Part shown: piece after piece, positions 30,270 through 40,357 of the stretch
Position numbering within the stretch: position 1 is the first letter of the stretch
How the letters are laid out: each line of letters opens with the position of its first letter
Source: Sideroxydans sp. CL21
GTDB taxonomy: Bacteria; Pseudomonadota; Gammaproteobacteria; Burkholderiales; Gallionellaceae
Direction: 5' to 3'
DNA: 64,000 nt
Assembly: GCF_902459525.1 (NCBI RefSeq)
Contig: NZ_LR699166.1
Span: 2,616,501-2,680,500, forward strand
Program-made: the position numbers and the translations under genes
The notes under the pieces: generated by a model
Seen by the model: the letters and a program-made list of their open reading frames with translations, nothing else
Database searches by the model: none
Told to the model about the DNA's origin: nothing

Positions 30270-31087
30270 ACTTCCAGATTATCGATCAAACGGGTCTTGC
30301 CCAAACGCGCAGCCGCCAATATCACCAGCTTACGTTCCTCCATTCCCGGAACGCCCAGATCGGCTTGCTTGCGTACCGCAACATACTCCACTTGCCACCC
30401 GCGCTTGGCGAGCGCCGCACTTGCACCCTGCTCCAGCGCTGCATAGTCGGCAGCCCCACCCGCCAGCGCTGTTCCCATCCCACGTAATGTTTGACTCAGT
30501 AATACGGCTTCGGTTCGCTCGGCATCTGACAGATACTGGTTGCGCGATGAAAGCGCCAGCCCGTCCGCTGCGCGCGATGTCTCCGCGCCGACGATTTCGA
30601 TGGGGAGGTTGAGCTGGGTAACCATTTGTCGGATAACGGTAAGTTGCTGATAGTCCTTCTTGCCGAAGATGGCAACCTGTGGCTGCACCAGATTGAACAG
30701 CTTCAGCACGACCGTTGCCACGCCCTGAAAATGTCCCGGACGGAACTCGCCGCATAATTCCCTGGAAATGGGCGGTGGCTCGACAAAGATCGTTTGTTTT
30801 TCGGGATACATCTCCTCGACTGCCGGCGCAAACACGACATCAGCCAGCCCCTGCAGCTTCGCGCAATCTGCATCCAGCGTGCGCGGGTATTTGTCGAAGT
30901 CTTCGTTGGGGCCGAACTGTATCGGGTTGACGAAAATGCTGACAACAACACAGCTGCCGCGTTGCCGCGCAATGCGCACCAGTTCGATATGCCCCTCATG
31001 CAGATTGCCCATGGTTGGCACAAAGGCGACCGATTGCTCGCCCGCCAGTCTTGCGCGAAGTTCGGATACGGAATGAACGAGCTGCAT
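30260..31087 (-). CDS. panC: Pantothenate synthetase
   Basis: 275 residues. Ligates pantoate and beta-alanine with ATP. HIGH-type motif [16 protein letters not shown] near the N-terminus and GKKDYQQL in the middle fit the family, as does RNQYLS. It overlaps panB by one base. Confidence 0.96.
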   Translation of the reverse strand: MQLVHSVSELRARLAGEQSVAFVPTMGNLHEGHIELVRIARQRGSCVVVSIFVNPIQFGPNEDFDKYPRTLDADCAKLQGLADVVFAPAVEEMYPEKQTIFVEPPPISRELCGEFRPGHFQGVATVVLKLFNLVQPQVAIFGKKDYQQLTVIRQMVTQLNLPIEIVGAETSRAADGLALSSRNQYLSDAERTEAVLLSQTLRGMGTALAGGAADYAALEQGASAALAKRGWQVEYVAVRKQADLGVPGMEERKLVILAAARLGKTRLIDNLEVCL

Positions 31088-31881
31088 CAGAAGCTATTTT
31101 CCACAGCGGGAAACGCACCAGACTTCACTTCGGCAACGTAGTTCGCCACTGCCTGCGCGATGGAAGTCGCACCCTGCATGTAATCCTTGACGAAGCGCGC
31201 CTTCTTGCCGGGATAGATGCCCAGTATGTCGTACACCACCAGCACCTGTCCGGAACAATCCGCGCCCGCGCCGATGCCGATGGTGGGAACGCCGAGTTGC
31301 GCGGTGACTTCCGCCGCCAGCGCGGCCGGTATGGCTTCCATCAACACCATGCCCGCGCCCGCCTGCTGCAGTGCCAGTGCATCCTGCAGCATTTTTTGCG
31401 CGGCAACATCGCCCTTGCCCTGCACCTTGTAGCCGCCCAGCTGGTGCACCGATTGCGGGGTAAGACCGAGATGGCTGCATACCGGGATGCCACGCGAAGT
31501 CAGGAAATGCACAGTCTCGACCATCTCTGTGCCGCCTTCGATCTTGACCATCTGCGCACCGGCCGCCATCAGCTGCGCCGCATACGCGAATGTTTCGCGC
31601 GGGCTGGCTTGCGAAGTACCAAAAGGCATATCGACGATAATGAATGCCTGCTCCGACCCGCGCACCACGCACTCCGTGTGGTAGACCATATCCTCGATAG
31701 TGACCGGCAGGGTCGTCTCGTGGCCCTGCAATACCATGCCGAGAGAATCGCCTACCAGCAGCACATCCACACCCTGCGTTTCGAGCAGCGTGGCAAAACT
31801 TGCATCGTAACAAGTCAGCATGGCGATCTTCTCGCCCTTGTTACGCATGGTCTGCAATGTCGTGAGGGTCTTTCGCATCAT
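31087..31881 (-). CDS. panB: 3-methyl-2-oxobutanoate hydroxymethyltransferase
   Basis: 264 residues. Forms ketopantoate from ketoisovalerate. Blocks [28 protein letters not shown] and [14 protein letters not shown] are typical. It is coupled to dNK upstream (four-base overlap) and panC downstream. Confidence 0.96.
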   Translation of the reverse strand: MMRKTLTTLQTMRNKGEKIAMLTCYDASFATLLETQGVDVLLVGDSLGMVLQGHETTLPVTIEDMVYHTECVVRGSEQAFIIVDMPFGTSQASPRETFAYAAQLMAAGAQMVKIEGGTEMVETVHFLTSRGIPVCSHLGLTPQSVHQLGGYKVQGKGDVAAQKMLQDALALQQAGAGMVLMEAIPAALAAEVTAQLGVPTIGIGAGADCSGQVLVVYDILGIYPGKKARFVKDYMQGATSIAQAVANYVAEVKSGAFPAVENSF

Positions 31882-32519
31882 GCACCTACGTTGAAATATT
31901 CGCGGCGTCCGCGCATCCTGGATATGCGGTCCAGCAACAGATTGAAGTCATCGTCATTATCCACAAAATTCAGGTGTTCGCTATTCACCACCAATAGCGG
32001 CGCTTCGTCGTACTGGTGAAAGAACTCGCCGTAACTGTTGGCCAGGCGCGTCAGATAATCGTCCTGGAGGGTCCGCTCGTAACGATTCCCGCGCCGCCGC
32101 ACACGCTCGGACAAGGTGTAGGTGGGCGCCTGCAGGTAGATCACCAGATCGGGCGTGGGCGCCTGCGGCGACAGCCCCTGGTATATGGATTGGTACAGCT
32201 TGTATTCGTCGTCGCTCAGGGTCAGGCGCGCGAACAACTCGTCTTTTTCGAACAGGTAGTCGGAGACGGTGCGACTGCGGAACAAGTCCATCTGTGCCAG
32301 GTCGCGCGCTTCGTTGATGCGCTGGAACAGGAAGAACAGCTGCGTAGGCAGCGCATAACGCACCGGGTCCTGATAGAAGTTCGCCAAAAAAGGGTTTTCC
32401 TGCGGCTTTTCCAGCAAGGGCTGCACCTCCGCATAGTCTGCGAGACGCTGGGCAAGGCTGGTTTTGCCCACGCCGATGGGTCCTTCCACCACGATGTATC
32501 GATATTTTTCCAGAGGCAT
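31878..32519 (-). CDS. Deoxynucleoside kinase family protein
   Basis: 213 residues. P-loop [16 protein letters not shown] at about 13, the DRS-equivalent region [14 protein letters not shown], and a lid [10 protein letters not shown]. It phosphorylates deoxyadenosine/deoxyguanosine-type substrates by family. The gene commonly lies between folK and panB in betaproteobacteria. Substrate preference cannot be read. Confidence 0.85.
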   Translation of the reverse strand: MPLEKYRYIVVEGPIGVGKTSLAQRLADYAEVQPLLEKPQENPFLANFYQDPVRYALPTQLFFLFQRINEARDLAQMDLFRSRTVSDYLFEKDELFARLTLSDDEYKLYQSIYQGLSPQAPTPDLVIYLQAPTYTLSERVRRRGNRYERTLQDDYLTRLANSYGEFFHQYDEAPLLVVNSEHLNFVDNDDDFNLLLDRISRMRGRREYFNVGA

Positions 32520-32580
32520 TCTTCAAGAATCCTTCAAATCATGACCACAAGCGCGACTTGTCGCCCTGACATCTCCGTGG

Positions 32581-33162
32581 CTAAACCAACCGTTCCAGTT
32601 GCTGATCCTTGCATTGCCTTGCCGCGGCAGCTGCTGTCCCGACACCCGGAATGTCTCTTTCCGGCGCGATCTCCAGCAAAGGTTGCAACACGAATGCGCG
32701 CAGGTGCATCTGCGGATGCGGGATGGTCAAACCATGCTCGTGATGAATCAGATCGTCATAAAGCAATACATCCAGATCCAGAGTGCGCGGCGCGTTGCAG
32801 AATTCCCGCGTGCGCCCCTGTTCAAGCTCCAGTGCCAATAGCGCATCCAGCAAGGCGCGGGGGGATAGCCCGGTCTCCAGCTGTGCAACGGCATTGATGA
32901 AATCCGGCTGTGCCAGAAAACCCACCGGTGCGCTGCGATACAGCGAAGAGCGCCGCGCGACCCGCGACTGCGCCAAATGATCCAGCGCATCCAGTGCACG
33001 CGAAACCTGCGCGACCGGATCGGCAAGGTTGCTGCCCAGCCCGATGAACGCGGTGTGCGGCCACGACGCGGTGGGGCGGAGCCCTTCTGTGCGGGAGTGG
33101 CCGCGGGGCGCCTCCTCCCGCAAATGGCCGGCTTCGTCGGTAACCTGTTGGAGATGCTCCAT
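32581..33162 (-). CDS. folK: HPPK (folate synthesis) with N-terminal extension from a palindromic element
   Basis: 193 residues. 2-amino-4-hydroxy-6-hydroxymethyldihydropteridine pyrophosphokinase of folate synthesis. The normal fold begins at about residue 38 with TAFIGLGSNLADP and continues with FINAVAQLET and RTLDLDVLLYDD. Residues 7-36 are encoded by element A2, making the protein about 30 residues longer than usual. The start ATG overlaps the pcnB stop by one base (TGATG), so translation must read through the element to reach the enzyme, unless an internal start is used. Confidence 0.9.
   Translation of the reverse strand: MEHLQQVTDEAGHLREEAPRGHSRTEGLRPTASWPHTAFIGLGSNLADPVAQVSRALDALDHLAQSRVARRSSLYRSAPVGFLAQPDFINAVAQLETGLSPRALLDALLALELEQGRTREFCNAPRTLDLDVLLYDDLIHHEHGLTIPHPQMHLRAFVLQPLLEIAPERDIPGVGTAAAAARQCKDQQLERLV
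33055..33144 (-). repeat. Palindromic element copy A2, in frame at the start of folK
   Basis: 90 bp on the minus strand, beginning GTTACCGACGAAG and ending GTGGCCGCAC. It is gap-free with A1 (1559-1648). It has the same nested inverted repeats and no stop in the folK frame. Here the gene reads the forward strand of the unit, whereas the ABC exporter reads the reverse, so both orientations are open. Confidence 0.82.
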
Positions 33163-34508
33163 CACTCGATCGGCAGTTCAGATTGGGCGGCTGCACCGGG
33201 CTTCTTCGTGCGGCGGCGGCGTTTTTTGGGTCCGCCGGTATCCGGCAGCAACATCTCGGCACGGCGCTCGTCATTGGCATGCTGAAACTCTTCCCACCAC
33301 GTACCCAGTTCCTCTTCCACTTCGCCGCTCTGGCAACGCAACAGCAGGAAATCATAAGCGGCACGGAAGCGCGGCAACGCCAGCAGGCGTATCGGACGCT
33401 GCCCGCCGCGCTGCTCGAAGCGCGGCTGCAGCAGCCACAGCTCCTTCATCACCGTGTCGTAGCGGCGCGGGATGGCGAGTTGCGCCCGCTGCCGCTCCAG
33501 CACCTCGTCCATCGCCGCATGCATCGCACCGATCGGCTTCTCTCCCGCTTCTTGCCTGGTTTTCCATGCCGCCAGCACCTCATGCCACAACAAGGCGGCG
33601 AACAGGAATGCCGGAGAAACAGGTTTTTCCTCGGCGATGCGCTGGTCGGTGTTCTGCAACGCCAGCATGACGAACTTCTCGCCCATCGGCTGTTCCAGGA
33701 TCACATCCAGCATCGGCAACATGCCGTGATGCAGTTCCATGGCACGCAACTTCTTCACACAGGGCAAGGCTTGGCCGGACAACAACAGTTTGAGCATCTC
33801 GTCGAACAGCCGCGCTTCAGGCACATTGCTCAACAGCTCCTTCATTTTCGAGATAGGCGCGGCAGTGGACGGATCCAGTTTCATGCCCAGCTTGGCAGAG
33901 AGACGCACCGCACGCAGCATGCGCACCGGGTCTTCGCGGTAACGCACTTCCGGATCGCCGATCATGCGCAGGGTGTTGGCGCGGACATCTTCGTAGCCGT
34001 GGTGGTAATCGAATATCTCCTGCGTGGCGGGGTCGTAGAACAACGCGTTGGCAGTAAAGTCGCGGCGTGCCGCATCCTGTTTCTGGTCGCCGAATTCGTT
34101 GTCGCGCAGGATGCGCCCGTGTTCGTCCGTTTCCGCATCTTCCGCATCAATGGCGCGACGGAAAGTGGAAACCTCCACCGTCTCCTCGCCAAACATCACA
34201 TGCACCAGCCGGAAACGCCGCCCGATGATGCGCGCGCGGCGGAACACGCGCTTCACCTCTTCCGGAGTCGCATCGGTGGCCACGTCGAAATCCTTGGGTT
34301 GGCGGTTCAGCAACAAGTCGCGCACCGCGCCACCGACCACAAAAGCCTGGAATCCCGCTGCCTGCAGCCCGTCTGTCACGCGCTTTGCGCCGTAGCTGAT
34401 GCCGTCGCTGCTCACCTTGTGTTCGTCAAAGGGGATCACATGTGCCGCACCCACTACACGTACCGGAGCAGCTTTGCCGAATACCCGTTTAATCAGTCGT
34501 TTTATCAT
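33162..34508 (-). CDS. pcnB: Poly(A) polymerase I
   Basis: 448 residues from ATG 34508. Nucleotidyltransferase motif FVVGGAVRDLLLNRQPKDFD is intact, followed by RRARIIGRRFRLVHV and a basic C-terminus ending in RRRTKKPG. It adds 3' poly(A) tails that promote RNA decay. I prefer the inner start because a TATAAT -10 box (34565-34570) lies too close to the outer ATG at 34556. It is first of a pcnB-folK-dNK-panB-panC run. Confidence 0.9.
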   Translation of the reverse strand: MIKRLIKRVFGKAAPVRVVGAAHVIPFDEHKVSSDGISYGAKRVTDGLQAAGFQAFVVGGAVRDLLLNRQPKDFDVATDATPEEVKRVFRRARIIGRRFRLVHVMFGEETVEVSTFRRAIDAEDAETDEHGRILRDNEFGDQKQDAARRDFTANALFYDPATQEIFDYHHGYEDVRANTLRMIGDPEVRYREDPVRMLRAVRLSAKLGMKLDPSTAAPISKMKELLSNVPEARLFDEMLKLLLSGQALPCVKKLRAMELHHGMLPMLDVILEQPMGEKFVMLALQNTDQRIAEEKPVSPAFLFAALLWHEVLAAWKTRQEAGEKPIGAMHAAMDEVLERQRAQLAIPRRYDTVMKELWLLQPRFEQRGGQRPIRLLALPRFRAAYDFLLLRCQSGEVEEELGTWWEEFQHANDERRAEMLLPDTGGPKKRRRRTKKPGAAAQSELPIE

Positions 34509-34593
34509 CGTCAGTAAAAGTTGAAATCGCCGCGGGGGCGGCGATTCTATGGACATCAGGCTTGATTATACACCGCCGCCTTCCGGCAGCCTT

Positions 34594-35256
34594 TCAACGC
34601 AGCGAGATGACCGCCCAGCCTTGTTCTTCGGCATGAGCGCGCAAGGTCGCGTCGGGGTCGACGGCAACCGGCTGTTTTACTTTGGACAACAACGGCAGGT
34701 CGTTCAGGGAATCGCTATAGAACCAGGACTGATCGAAGCTCCCCCAGTTCCAGCCGCGCTCTGCCAGCCAGCTTTCCATGCGCACCACTTTCCCCTCGCG
34801 AAAACTCGGCACGCCGGCGACGCGTCCGGTGAATTCTCCGTTTATCTGTTCAGGATCGGTGGCGATCAGGTACTCCACGCCGAATTCCCGCGCGATGGGC
34901 CCGGTCACGAAACTGTTGGTGGCAGTGACGATCACGCAGACATCACCAGTCGATTGATGCCTGGATACCAGATCGCGTGCTGCCTGCCCCATCATGGGAC
35001 GCACCTTGCAACGCATGAACTCCTCGTGCCAACCATCCAGCACCTTGCGCGCATGGTGCGACAGCGGCTTGAGCTGGAAATCGAGGAATTCCGTGATATT
35101 CAGCGTGCCGGCCTTGTATTGCTCGTAGAACGCGAGGTTCTTCGCCTCGAACAGCTCGCGCTCAAGCACCCCCTGCTCGACCAGAAACTGCGACCACTCG
35201 AAATCGCTGTCGCCGCTCAACAGGGTATTGTCCAGATCGAATAAAGCCAGATTCAC
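34594..35256 (-). CDS. HAD-IB family phosphatase
   Basis: 220 residues. HAD motif I FDLDNTLL at the N-terminus, motif II VIVTATNSF, and motif IV YSDSLNDLPLL. Like SerB and related subfamily IB enzymes it has a helical cap. Substrate unknown: phosphoserine or a small phosphomonoester. It shares strand and order with pcnB. Confidence 0.82.
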   Translation of the reverse strand: MNLALFDLDNTLLSGDSDFEWSQFLVEQGVLERELFEAKNLAFYEQYKAGTLNITEFLDFQLKPLSHHARKVLDGWHEEFMRCKVRPMMGQAARDLVSRHQSTGDVCVIVTATNSFVTGPIAREFGVEYLIATDPEQINGEFTGRVAGVPSFREGKVVRMESWLAERGWNWGSFDQSWFYSDSLNDLPLLSKVKQPVAVDPDATLRAHAEEQGWAVISLR

Positions 35257-35273
35257 TGCTCTCTCCCAAAACA

Positions 35274-35309
35274 GGAAGCCAGGCCTGAACGCTACACGGC
35301 CTGGCTTCC
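35274..35309 (-). terminator. Hairpin after the outer-membrane protein gene
   Basis: A perfect 12-bp stem GGAAGCCAGGCC / GGCCTGGCTTCC with a 12-nt loop lies about 20 bp after the stop at 35330. Only TGTTTT follows, so termination may be moderate. Confidence 0.6.
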
Positions 35310-35329
35310 GAACAGCCTGCTTGATGAAT

Positions 35330-35983
35330 TTAGAATGCGTAACCGACGGCGACCGAAATCACCGGGTAGTACTTGAAGTTTTTCAGTTTGTCGTTCAGGT
35401 TGGCTTGTTCAACAGCCACTTGGCTATTGATCTGGGAAGCATTTCCGCCACCATTACCCGTATAGCTCAATGTTGCCTTGGGCGAGCCTTGGAACATGAC
35501 ACCGAAGTCGGACTTGAACGACAACCCCTTGTTTTTCGGTTGGCTGTTCCAGCCAAAACCCAGGTAAGGTGCGGCGCTGTTGAAAGCAACCTCGCCGTTC
35601 AATGTTCCAACTTGCGCGGCTGTAAAGGATTGTCCGTTAATCGTATAAGATCCGCCGGTGGGAGTGGCAGTCAAATTGAACTTGTTATTGTTGGACATGA
35701 TACCCGCAGTCAGGTGCGTCGCCCCTCCGAACAAATGCCAATCCAGAAGCGCATCCAGGCTGGAAAGTTTCAGCTTCCCGTCATAGTTCAAGCTGCCCGA
35801 AGACGTGCTGAAACTCTTGTTGAATTCGTTGAAACCGATTCGTGCCACGATGGTGTCGGTCGTCTGGAATCCCATCCCCAAGCCCAAACCCAAAGTGGAC
35901 ACATGAGCTTCGACATCAGTCCCCGCAAAAGCCGGTACCGAGACTGCCGCCATTACTGCCGCACACAAGATTTGCTTCTTCAT
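35330..35983 (-). CDS. Outer-membrane beta-barrel protein
   Basis: 217 residues. Signal peptide MKKQILCAAVMAAVSVPAFA, amphipathic alternating strands, and a C-terminal aromatic strand YPVISVAVGYAF, the usual outer-membrane barrel ending. Size suggests an 8-stranded barrel similar to OmpW-like proteins. Ligand unknown. The gene is monocistronic, with its own hairpin terminator. Confidence 0.75.
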   Translation of the reverse strand: MKKQILCAAVMAAVSVPAFAGTDVEAHVSTLGLGLGMGFQTTDTIVARIGFNEFNKSFSTSSGSLNYDGKLKLSSLDALLDWHLFGGATHLTAGIMSNNNKFNLTATPTGGSYTINGQSFTAAQVGTLNGEVAFNSAAPYLGFGWNSQPKNKGLSFKSDFGVMFQGSPKATLSYTGNGGGNASQINSQVAVEQANLNDKLKNFKYYPVISVAVGYAF

Positions 35984-36083
35984 AATTCAGTTACCCCCCC
36001 ATTTAAAAAATCAATTAATCATATTGGTTTTAATAAGTTGAACCCCCTCCGTAACCAATTCTCTCAGATTTGTAACGGAGTTG

Positions 36084-36746
36084 CTACACAGCCAAATCGC
36101 CGCGCATCACTTCCTTAAGCAACGGCACGGACGCGGCACGCTTCAGGCGCAGGCAATGTTCGTCCAGTGCATCCAGTGTCGCCAGCAAGGCAGGCAGATC
36201 GCGCCGCCCGTGGCGCAACAAATAGCTCGTCACTTCGTTCGGCAATTCGAAACCGCGTGCCCGGGCATGTTGCTGCAGGGCTTGCGCCTTTTCGGTATCG
36301 CTCAGCGCATGAACCTGATACACCAGACCCCAGCCAAGGCGGGTGCGCAAATCGTCGCGCAAGGACAGGAACGCGGGCGCTTGCATGCCGCTTGCGACCA
36401 GCATGCCGCCGCTTTCGCGCACCCGGTTATAGAGAGCGAACAAATCGATTTGCCTCCCCTCATCCAGCCTTTCAACATCGTCTATAGCGACTACCTGGGC
36501 GGCATCCGGCACTTCACCGCGGGCATAAAGCGCCGTCAGCCCCGATGCCCGTGCCTGTTCAACCACCGCCTGCAACAGGTGGCTCTTGCCGCTGCCGGTT
36601 TCTCCCCATATATACAGGCCGCGCTCGCCCTGCTCCGCTGCCGGCGCCCGGCGCAACACGGAAAGCAGTTCGACATTGCGCCCGGACACAAAATTGTCCA
36701 GTGTGGGTATCCATTCGGGGGCGATGCCCAGTAACAATTGCGTCAT
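36084..36746 (-). CDS. hda: DnaA regulatory inactivator Hda
   Basis: 220 residues from [20 protein letters not shown], excluding a shadow N-terminal extension. It is DnaA-like AAA+: Walker [15 protein letters not shown], Walker [11 protein letters not shown], sensor II region at the C-terminus. With the clamp it stimulates ATP hydrolysis on DnaA after initiation. It is divergent from purM. Confidence 0.9.
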   Translation of the reverse strand: MTQLLLGIAPEWIPTLDNFVSGRNVELLSVLRRAPAAEQGERGLYIWGETGSGKSHLLQAVVEQARASGLTALYARGEVPDAAQVVAIDDVERLDEGRQIDLFALYNRVRESGGMLVASGMQAPAFLSLRDDLRTRLGWGLVYQVHALSDTEKAQALQQHARARGFELPNEVTSYLLRHGRRDLPALLATLDALDEHCLRLKRAASVPLLKEVMRGDLAV

Positions 36747-36911
36747 GGCTTGTTGTGCAGCTCTTTCGTCCGACAGTGTCCTTGCGCACGGCACGGAACG
36801 GCAGAGAGGGCTTGGCATTGCAAGGCAGCAAAGCGGGATGGGGTCATTTCGGGTAAAATTCACGGCTTGAAAACGTGCCGCACTTTACCTTTAAGAAAGC
36901 GAGAACTCAAC

Positions 36912-37955
36912 TTGAGCCAGCCCACCAACAGCCTTTCCTACCGCGACGCCGGGGTCGACATCGACGCGGGCGACCAGTTGGTCGAGAACATCAAACCTTT
37001 TGCCAGGCGCACCATGCGCCCCGAAGTCCTCTCCGGTATCGGCGGTTTCGGCGGCCTGGTCGAGATCTCGAAGAAGTTCAAGGAACCCGTGCTGGTGTCC
37101 GGCACCGACGGCGTGGGCACCAAACTCAAACTGGCGTTCGAGCTGAACCGCCACGACACGGTCGGCATCGACCTCGTTGCGATGAGCGTGAACGACATCC
37201 TGGTACAGGGCGCAGAACCCTTGTTTTTCCTCGATTATTTCGCCTGCGGCAAGCTCGACGTGCCCGCCGCCACCGAAGTGATCAAGGGCATCGCAGCCGG
37301 CTGCGAGCAATCCGGCTGTGCCTTGATCGGCGGCGAAACTGCCGAGATGCCCGGGATGTATCCCGTAGGCGAATACGACCTCGCCGGTTTTGCCGTCGGC
37401 GTGGTGGAAAAGAGCAAGATCATCACCGGCGAGCATATTGTCGCGGGCGACGTGGTACTGGGCCTCGCTTCCAACGGCGCACACTCCAACGGCTACTCGC
37501 TGGTGCGCAAGATTATTGAACGCAGCAAACCCAACCTGAACGCCAAATTCGACGGCGAACGCACACTGGCGGACTGCATCATGGCGCCGACTCGTCTTTA
37601 CGTAAAACCGTTGCTGTCGCTGATGCAGCAGCTCACCGTGAAAGGCATGGCACACATCACCGGCGGCGGCATCACCGAGAATGTGCCGCGCGTACTGCCC
37701 GCCAACGTGGTCGCCGACATCGACTCCGCAACCTGGCAGATGCCCAAACTATTCCACTGGCTGCGCGAAGGCGGCAACGTCGAAGCGCAGGAAATGTTCC
37801 GCACCTTCAACTGCGGTATCGGCATGGTGGTGGTGGTCGGCGCGCAGGATGCGAATGCCGCGATCGGGCATCTGCAATCGGCCGGTGAAACGGTATCGCG
37901 CATCGGCGTCATCCGCGCACGCAACGGCGACGAGCACCAGACCCAAGTCCGCTAA
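36912..37955 (+). CDS. purM: Phosphoribosylformylglycinamidine cyclo-ligase
   Basis: 347 residues from a TTG start at 36912 ([20 protein letters not shown] follows). No ATG lies closer, and the only one upstream is within hda. It forms AIR in purine synthesis. Motifs [13 protein letters not shown] and [11 protein letters not shown] are conserved. purN follows after three bases. Confidence 0.95.
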   Translation: MSQPTNSLSYRDAGVDIDAGDQLVENIKPFARRTMRPEVLSGIGGFGGLVEISKKFKEPVLVSGTDGVGTKLKLAFELNRHDTVGIDLVAMSVNDILVQGAEPLFFLDYFACGKLDVPAATEVIKGIAAGCEQSGCALIGGETAEMPGMYPVGEYDLAGFAVGVVEKSKIITGEHIVAGDVVLGLASNGAHSNGYSLVRKIIERSKPNLNAKFDGERTLADCIMAPTRLYVKPLLSLMQQLTVKGMAHITGGGITENVPRVLPANVVADIDSATWQMPKLFHWLREGGNVEAQEMFRTFNCGIGMVVVVGAQDANAAIGHLQSAGETVSRIGVIRARNGDEHQTQVR

Positions 37956-37958
37956 GCT

Positions 37959-38597
37959 GTGAAAAATATCGTCATCCTCATCTCCGGCCGTGGCAGCAAC
38001 ATGCAGGCACTGCTGGAGGCGAACCTGCCATGCAAAATCGCGGCCGTCATCAGCAACCGTGCCGATGCGCAAGGGCTGGAGATCGCCAGAATGCACGACA
38101 TCCCGACCGCCGTCGTGGCCCACCGGGACTATCCGGACCGCGCATCCTTCGATGCCGCACTGGCGGCAGCGATCGACCGCCATGCGCCCGATGTGATTGC
38201 ACTGGCGGGTTTCATGCGCATCCTCACCGACCATTTCGTTGAACGCTACCGCGGCAAGCTGGTCAATATCCATCCTTCATTGTTGCCGGCTTATCCCGGC
38301 ATCGACACACATGAGCGCGCCCTGTCAGACGGCATCAAGATCCACGGCTGCACGGTGCACTTTGTCACGCCCACTCTCGATCACGGCCCCATCATCATCC
38401 AGGCGGCAGTACCGGTCATGCGAAGCGATACTCCGCAAACCCTGTCTGAACGCGTTTTGCACGAGGAACACCGCATCTATGCGCAAGCCATACGCTGGCT
38501 GTGCCGCGGCCAGGTTTGGTTGAATAAAGAAGGCCGTGTCTCCGGCAACCGTCTGGAGCAACCGGGCGCAGCACTCATCTTTCCGGGGTTGGAATAA
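37959..38597 (+). CDS. purN: Phosphoribosylglycinamide formyltransferase
   Basis: 212 residues from GTG. Transfers formyl from 10-formyl-THF to GAR. Catalytic blocks ISGRGSNMQALLEA, ALAGFMRILTDHFVERY and NIHPSLLPAYPG are present, with HGCTVHFV and the catalytic Asp in LDHGPII. It is co-transcribed with purM. Confidence 0.95.
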   Translation: MKNIVILISGRGSNMQALLEANLPCKIAAVISNRADAQGLEIARMHDIPTAVVAHRDYPDRASFDAALAAAIDRHAPDVIALAGFMRILTDHFVERYRGKLVNIHPSLLPAYPGIDTHERALSDGIKIHGCTVHFVTPTLDHGPIIIQAAVPVMRSDTPQTLSERVLHEEHRIYAQAIRWLCRGQVWLNKEGRVSGNRLEQPGAALIFPGLE

Positions 38598-38600
38598 GCC

Positions 38601-39305
38601 ATGCGCACACTCGTCGCACTATTGTTATGTTGTATCGCTCCCGCGCTGTTCGCCACCCCGGTTGCGCGGCAAATCGAAGCCTCTTACGAAGTAACCACCC
38701 GGGGCGTCAAGATCGCCCTGGTTACAGAAAAGTTCATACGCACAGGCAATCATTACCGCATCGAGAGTGCCACCAAACCGCTTGGCCTTCTTGCCGTACT
38801 CAAGCCGGAAACGATCGCTGTCGTCAGCGAAGGCGACGTTACCGCACATGGCCTGCGTCCGCACACCTACACCTATAAGCGTTCCAAGGAAGCAATCAAG
38901 AACACCGCAGCAACCTTCGACTGGAAAAAATCCAATCTGGCACTCAGCGACCAACAAGGTCAGCGCACCGAACACTTACCCCCCGATACGCAGGACCGTT
39001 TGAGCGTGCTGTACCAGTTCCGTTATGTTCCACTGCTGCAGCAGCACAAAGAATTGACGATGCATATCACCAACGGCAGCAAGATCGATACGCGCCATTA
39101 CCTGATACAAGCAGGGCAGATGCTGACCATCCCGACGGGTACCCTGGAGACACTGTACTTGAGCACCCCGGCGGAAGCGACTGCGTGGAAGACGGAGGTC
39201 TGGCTGTCGGTCAAGGACGGCAACTTTCCCTGCAAGATCATATTGACCGAGGATAACGGCGATCAACTGACCCAAGTCCTCACCGCGCTGAGCATCACGC
39301 AGTGA
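38601..39305 (+). CDS. DUF3108 protein, exported
   Basis: 234 residues with a signal peptide ending LFATPVA. The body shows the DUF3108 pattern: ASYEVTTRGVKIA, TYTYKRSKEA, DRLSVLYQFRYVP, TGTLETLYL, and a final IILTEDNGDQ. Function unknown. It overlaps a second DUF3108 gene (GTGA), so the pair likely works together in the envelope. Confidence 0.72.
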   Translation: MRTLVALLLCCIAPALFATPVARQIEASYEVTTRGVKIALVTEKFIRTGNHYRIESATKPLGLLAVLKPETIAVVSEGDVTAHGLRPHTYTYKRSKEAIKNTAATFDWKKSNLALSDQQGQRTEHLPPDTQDRLSVLYQFRYVPLLQQHKELTMHITNGSKIDTRHYLIQAGQMLTIPTGTLETLYLSTPAEATAWKTEVWLSVKDGNFPCKIILTEDNGDQLTQVLTALSITQ

Positions 39306-40357
39306 ATTTCAAGCTGGACACCGCGCCGCGCCGCGTCGCGTTTGCCATCGTCGTCTCCTTGCTGTTGCACAGCCTGGTACTGTGGGGACCGAACATGCAG
39401 TTGCCGAATTTCAACCCCTCGTTACCGCAACTGACTGCAAAGCTTGAGGCGCTGCCTTCCGCCCCTGCAAAACCCAAACCGAAACGCAAAACCAGACCTG
39501 CGGCACAGAAGATCGAGGCGGCTCCTGCGCCAGAACCCCAGCCAGAACCCCAGCCCGAACCGCTGCCACAAGCCGTCACTCCGGCAGCAAGCACACCTGT
39601 TGCCGCAAGCGAACCCGCTGTTGCCAGCGCGCCCGTCGACACGGCGACACTCGCCGCCGACACCGACAAACCGACCGACCGGCCGCCGTTACCCATGCAT
39701 GCACGCCTCACGTTTGCGATCAACAAGGGAACCAGCAACTTCCGTGTCGGCGAATCGATACACACGCTGGACATCGACGACGGCCGTTATGTGTTACAAG
39801 CCACAACCTCGACCGCCGGCATTGTCAAACTTTTCAAAAGCTACGAACTCGACCAGTACAGCAGCGGCCGCTACGGCAAGGACGGCCTGCAGCCGGATCT
39901 GTACTCGGAAGAGCGCAAGGAAAGGATCGGCAAGCAACGCAATGCGGTGGAATTCGACCACGCCACACAGCGCGCACGCTTCTCGAACGGCCTTGAAATG
40001 ACACTGCCGCCGGAAACCCAGGATATCCTGAGCGTCATGTACCAGTTCCCCCCGCTGGCCCATACGGAGATCGCCGCCGTCTCCGTCGGCAACGGCAAAA
40101 AGATCGAACATTATCAATTCGAGGTTGGCGTCGACGAAACCATCGACACGCCGCTCGGAAAACTGCTGACCGTGCATCTGCACAAGATGCATGCTGCCAA
40201 CGAAGAAGGCCTGGATATCTGGCTGGCACGTGAATACCGTTTGTTCCCGGTAAAATTGCGATTTACAGAAAAGAACGGCGAAGTCTCCGGCGAGGCTGTC
40301 ATCACCGACATCCGCGTGTCGGAAGAAGAAGGAGTGAGAAAAGATGTTGCTAACTGA
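39302..40357 (+). CDS. DUF3108 protein with membrane anchor and Pro-rich stalk
   Basis: 351 residues. An N-terminal helix VAFAIVVSLLLHSLVLW precedes a proline/lysine/glutamate-rich stalk (about 50-130) resembling TonB-type spacers, then a periplasmic DUF3108 domain (about 140-340). The architecture suggests an inner-membrane protein spanning the periplasm. The domain aligns with the upstream gene, so the two are probably tandem paralogues. It overlaps the methyltransferase start by 14 bases. Confidence 0.72.
   Translation: MNFKLDTAPRRVAFAIVVSLLLHSLVLWGPNMQLPNFNPSLPQLTAKLEALPSAPAKPKPKRKTRPAAQKIEAAPAPEPQPEPQPEPLPQAVTPAASTPVAASEPAVASAPVDTATLAADTDKPTDRPPLPMHARLTFAINKGTSNFRVGESIHTLDIDDGRYVLQATTSTAGIVKLFKSYELDQYSSGRYGKDGLQPDLYSEERKERIGKQRNAVEFDHATQRARFSNGLEMTLPPETQDILSVMYQFPPLAHTEIAAVSVGNGKKIEHYQFEVGVDETIDTPLGKLLTVHLHKMHAANEEGLDIWLAREYRLFPVKLRFTEKNGEVSGEAVITDIRVSEEEGVRKDVAN

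Noticed and set aside
31094-31813. Long open frame overlapping panB on the same strand
   Set aside because: Composition-driven shadow rich in Arg and Gly; panB in the other frame is clearly the gene.
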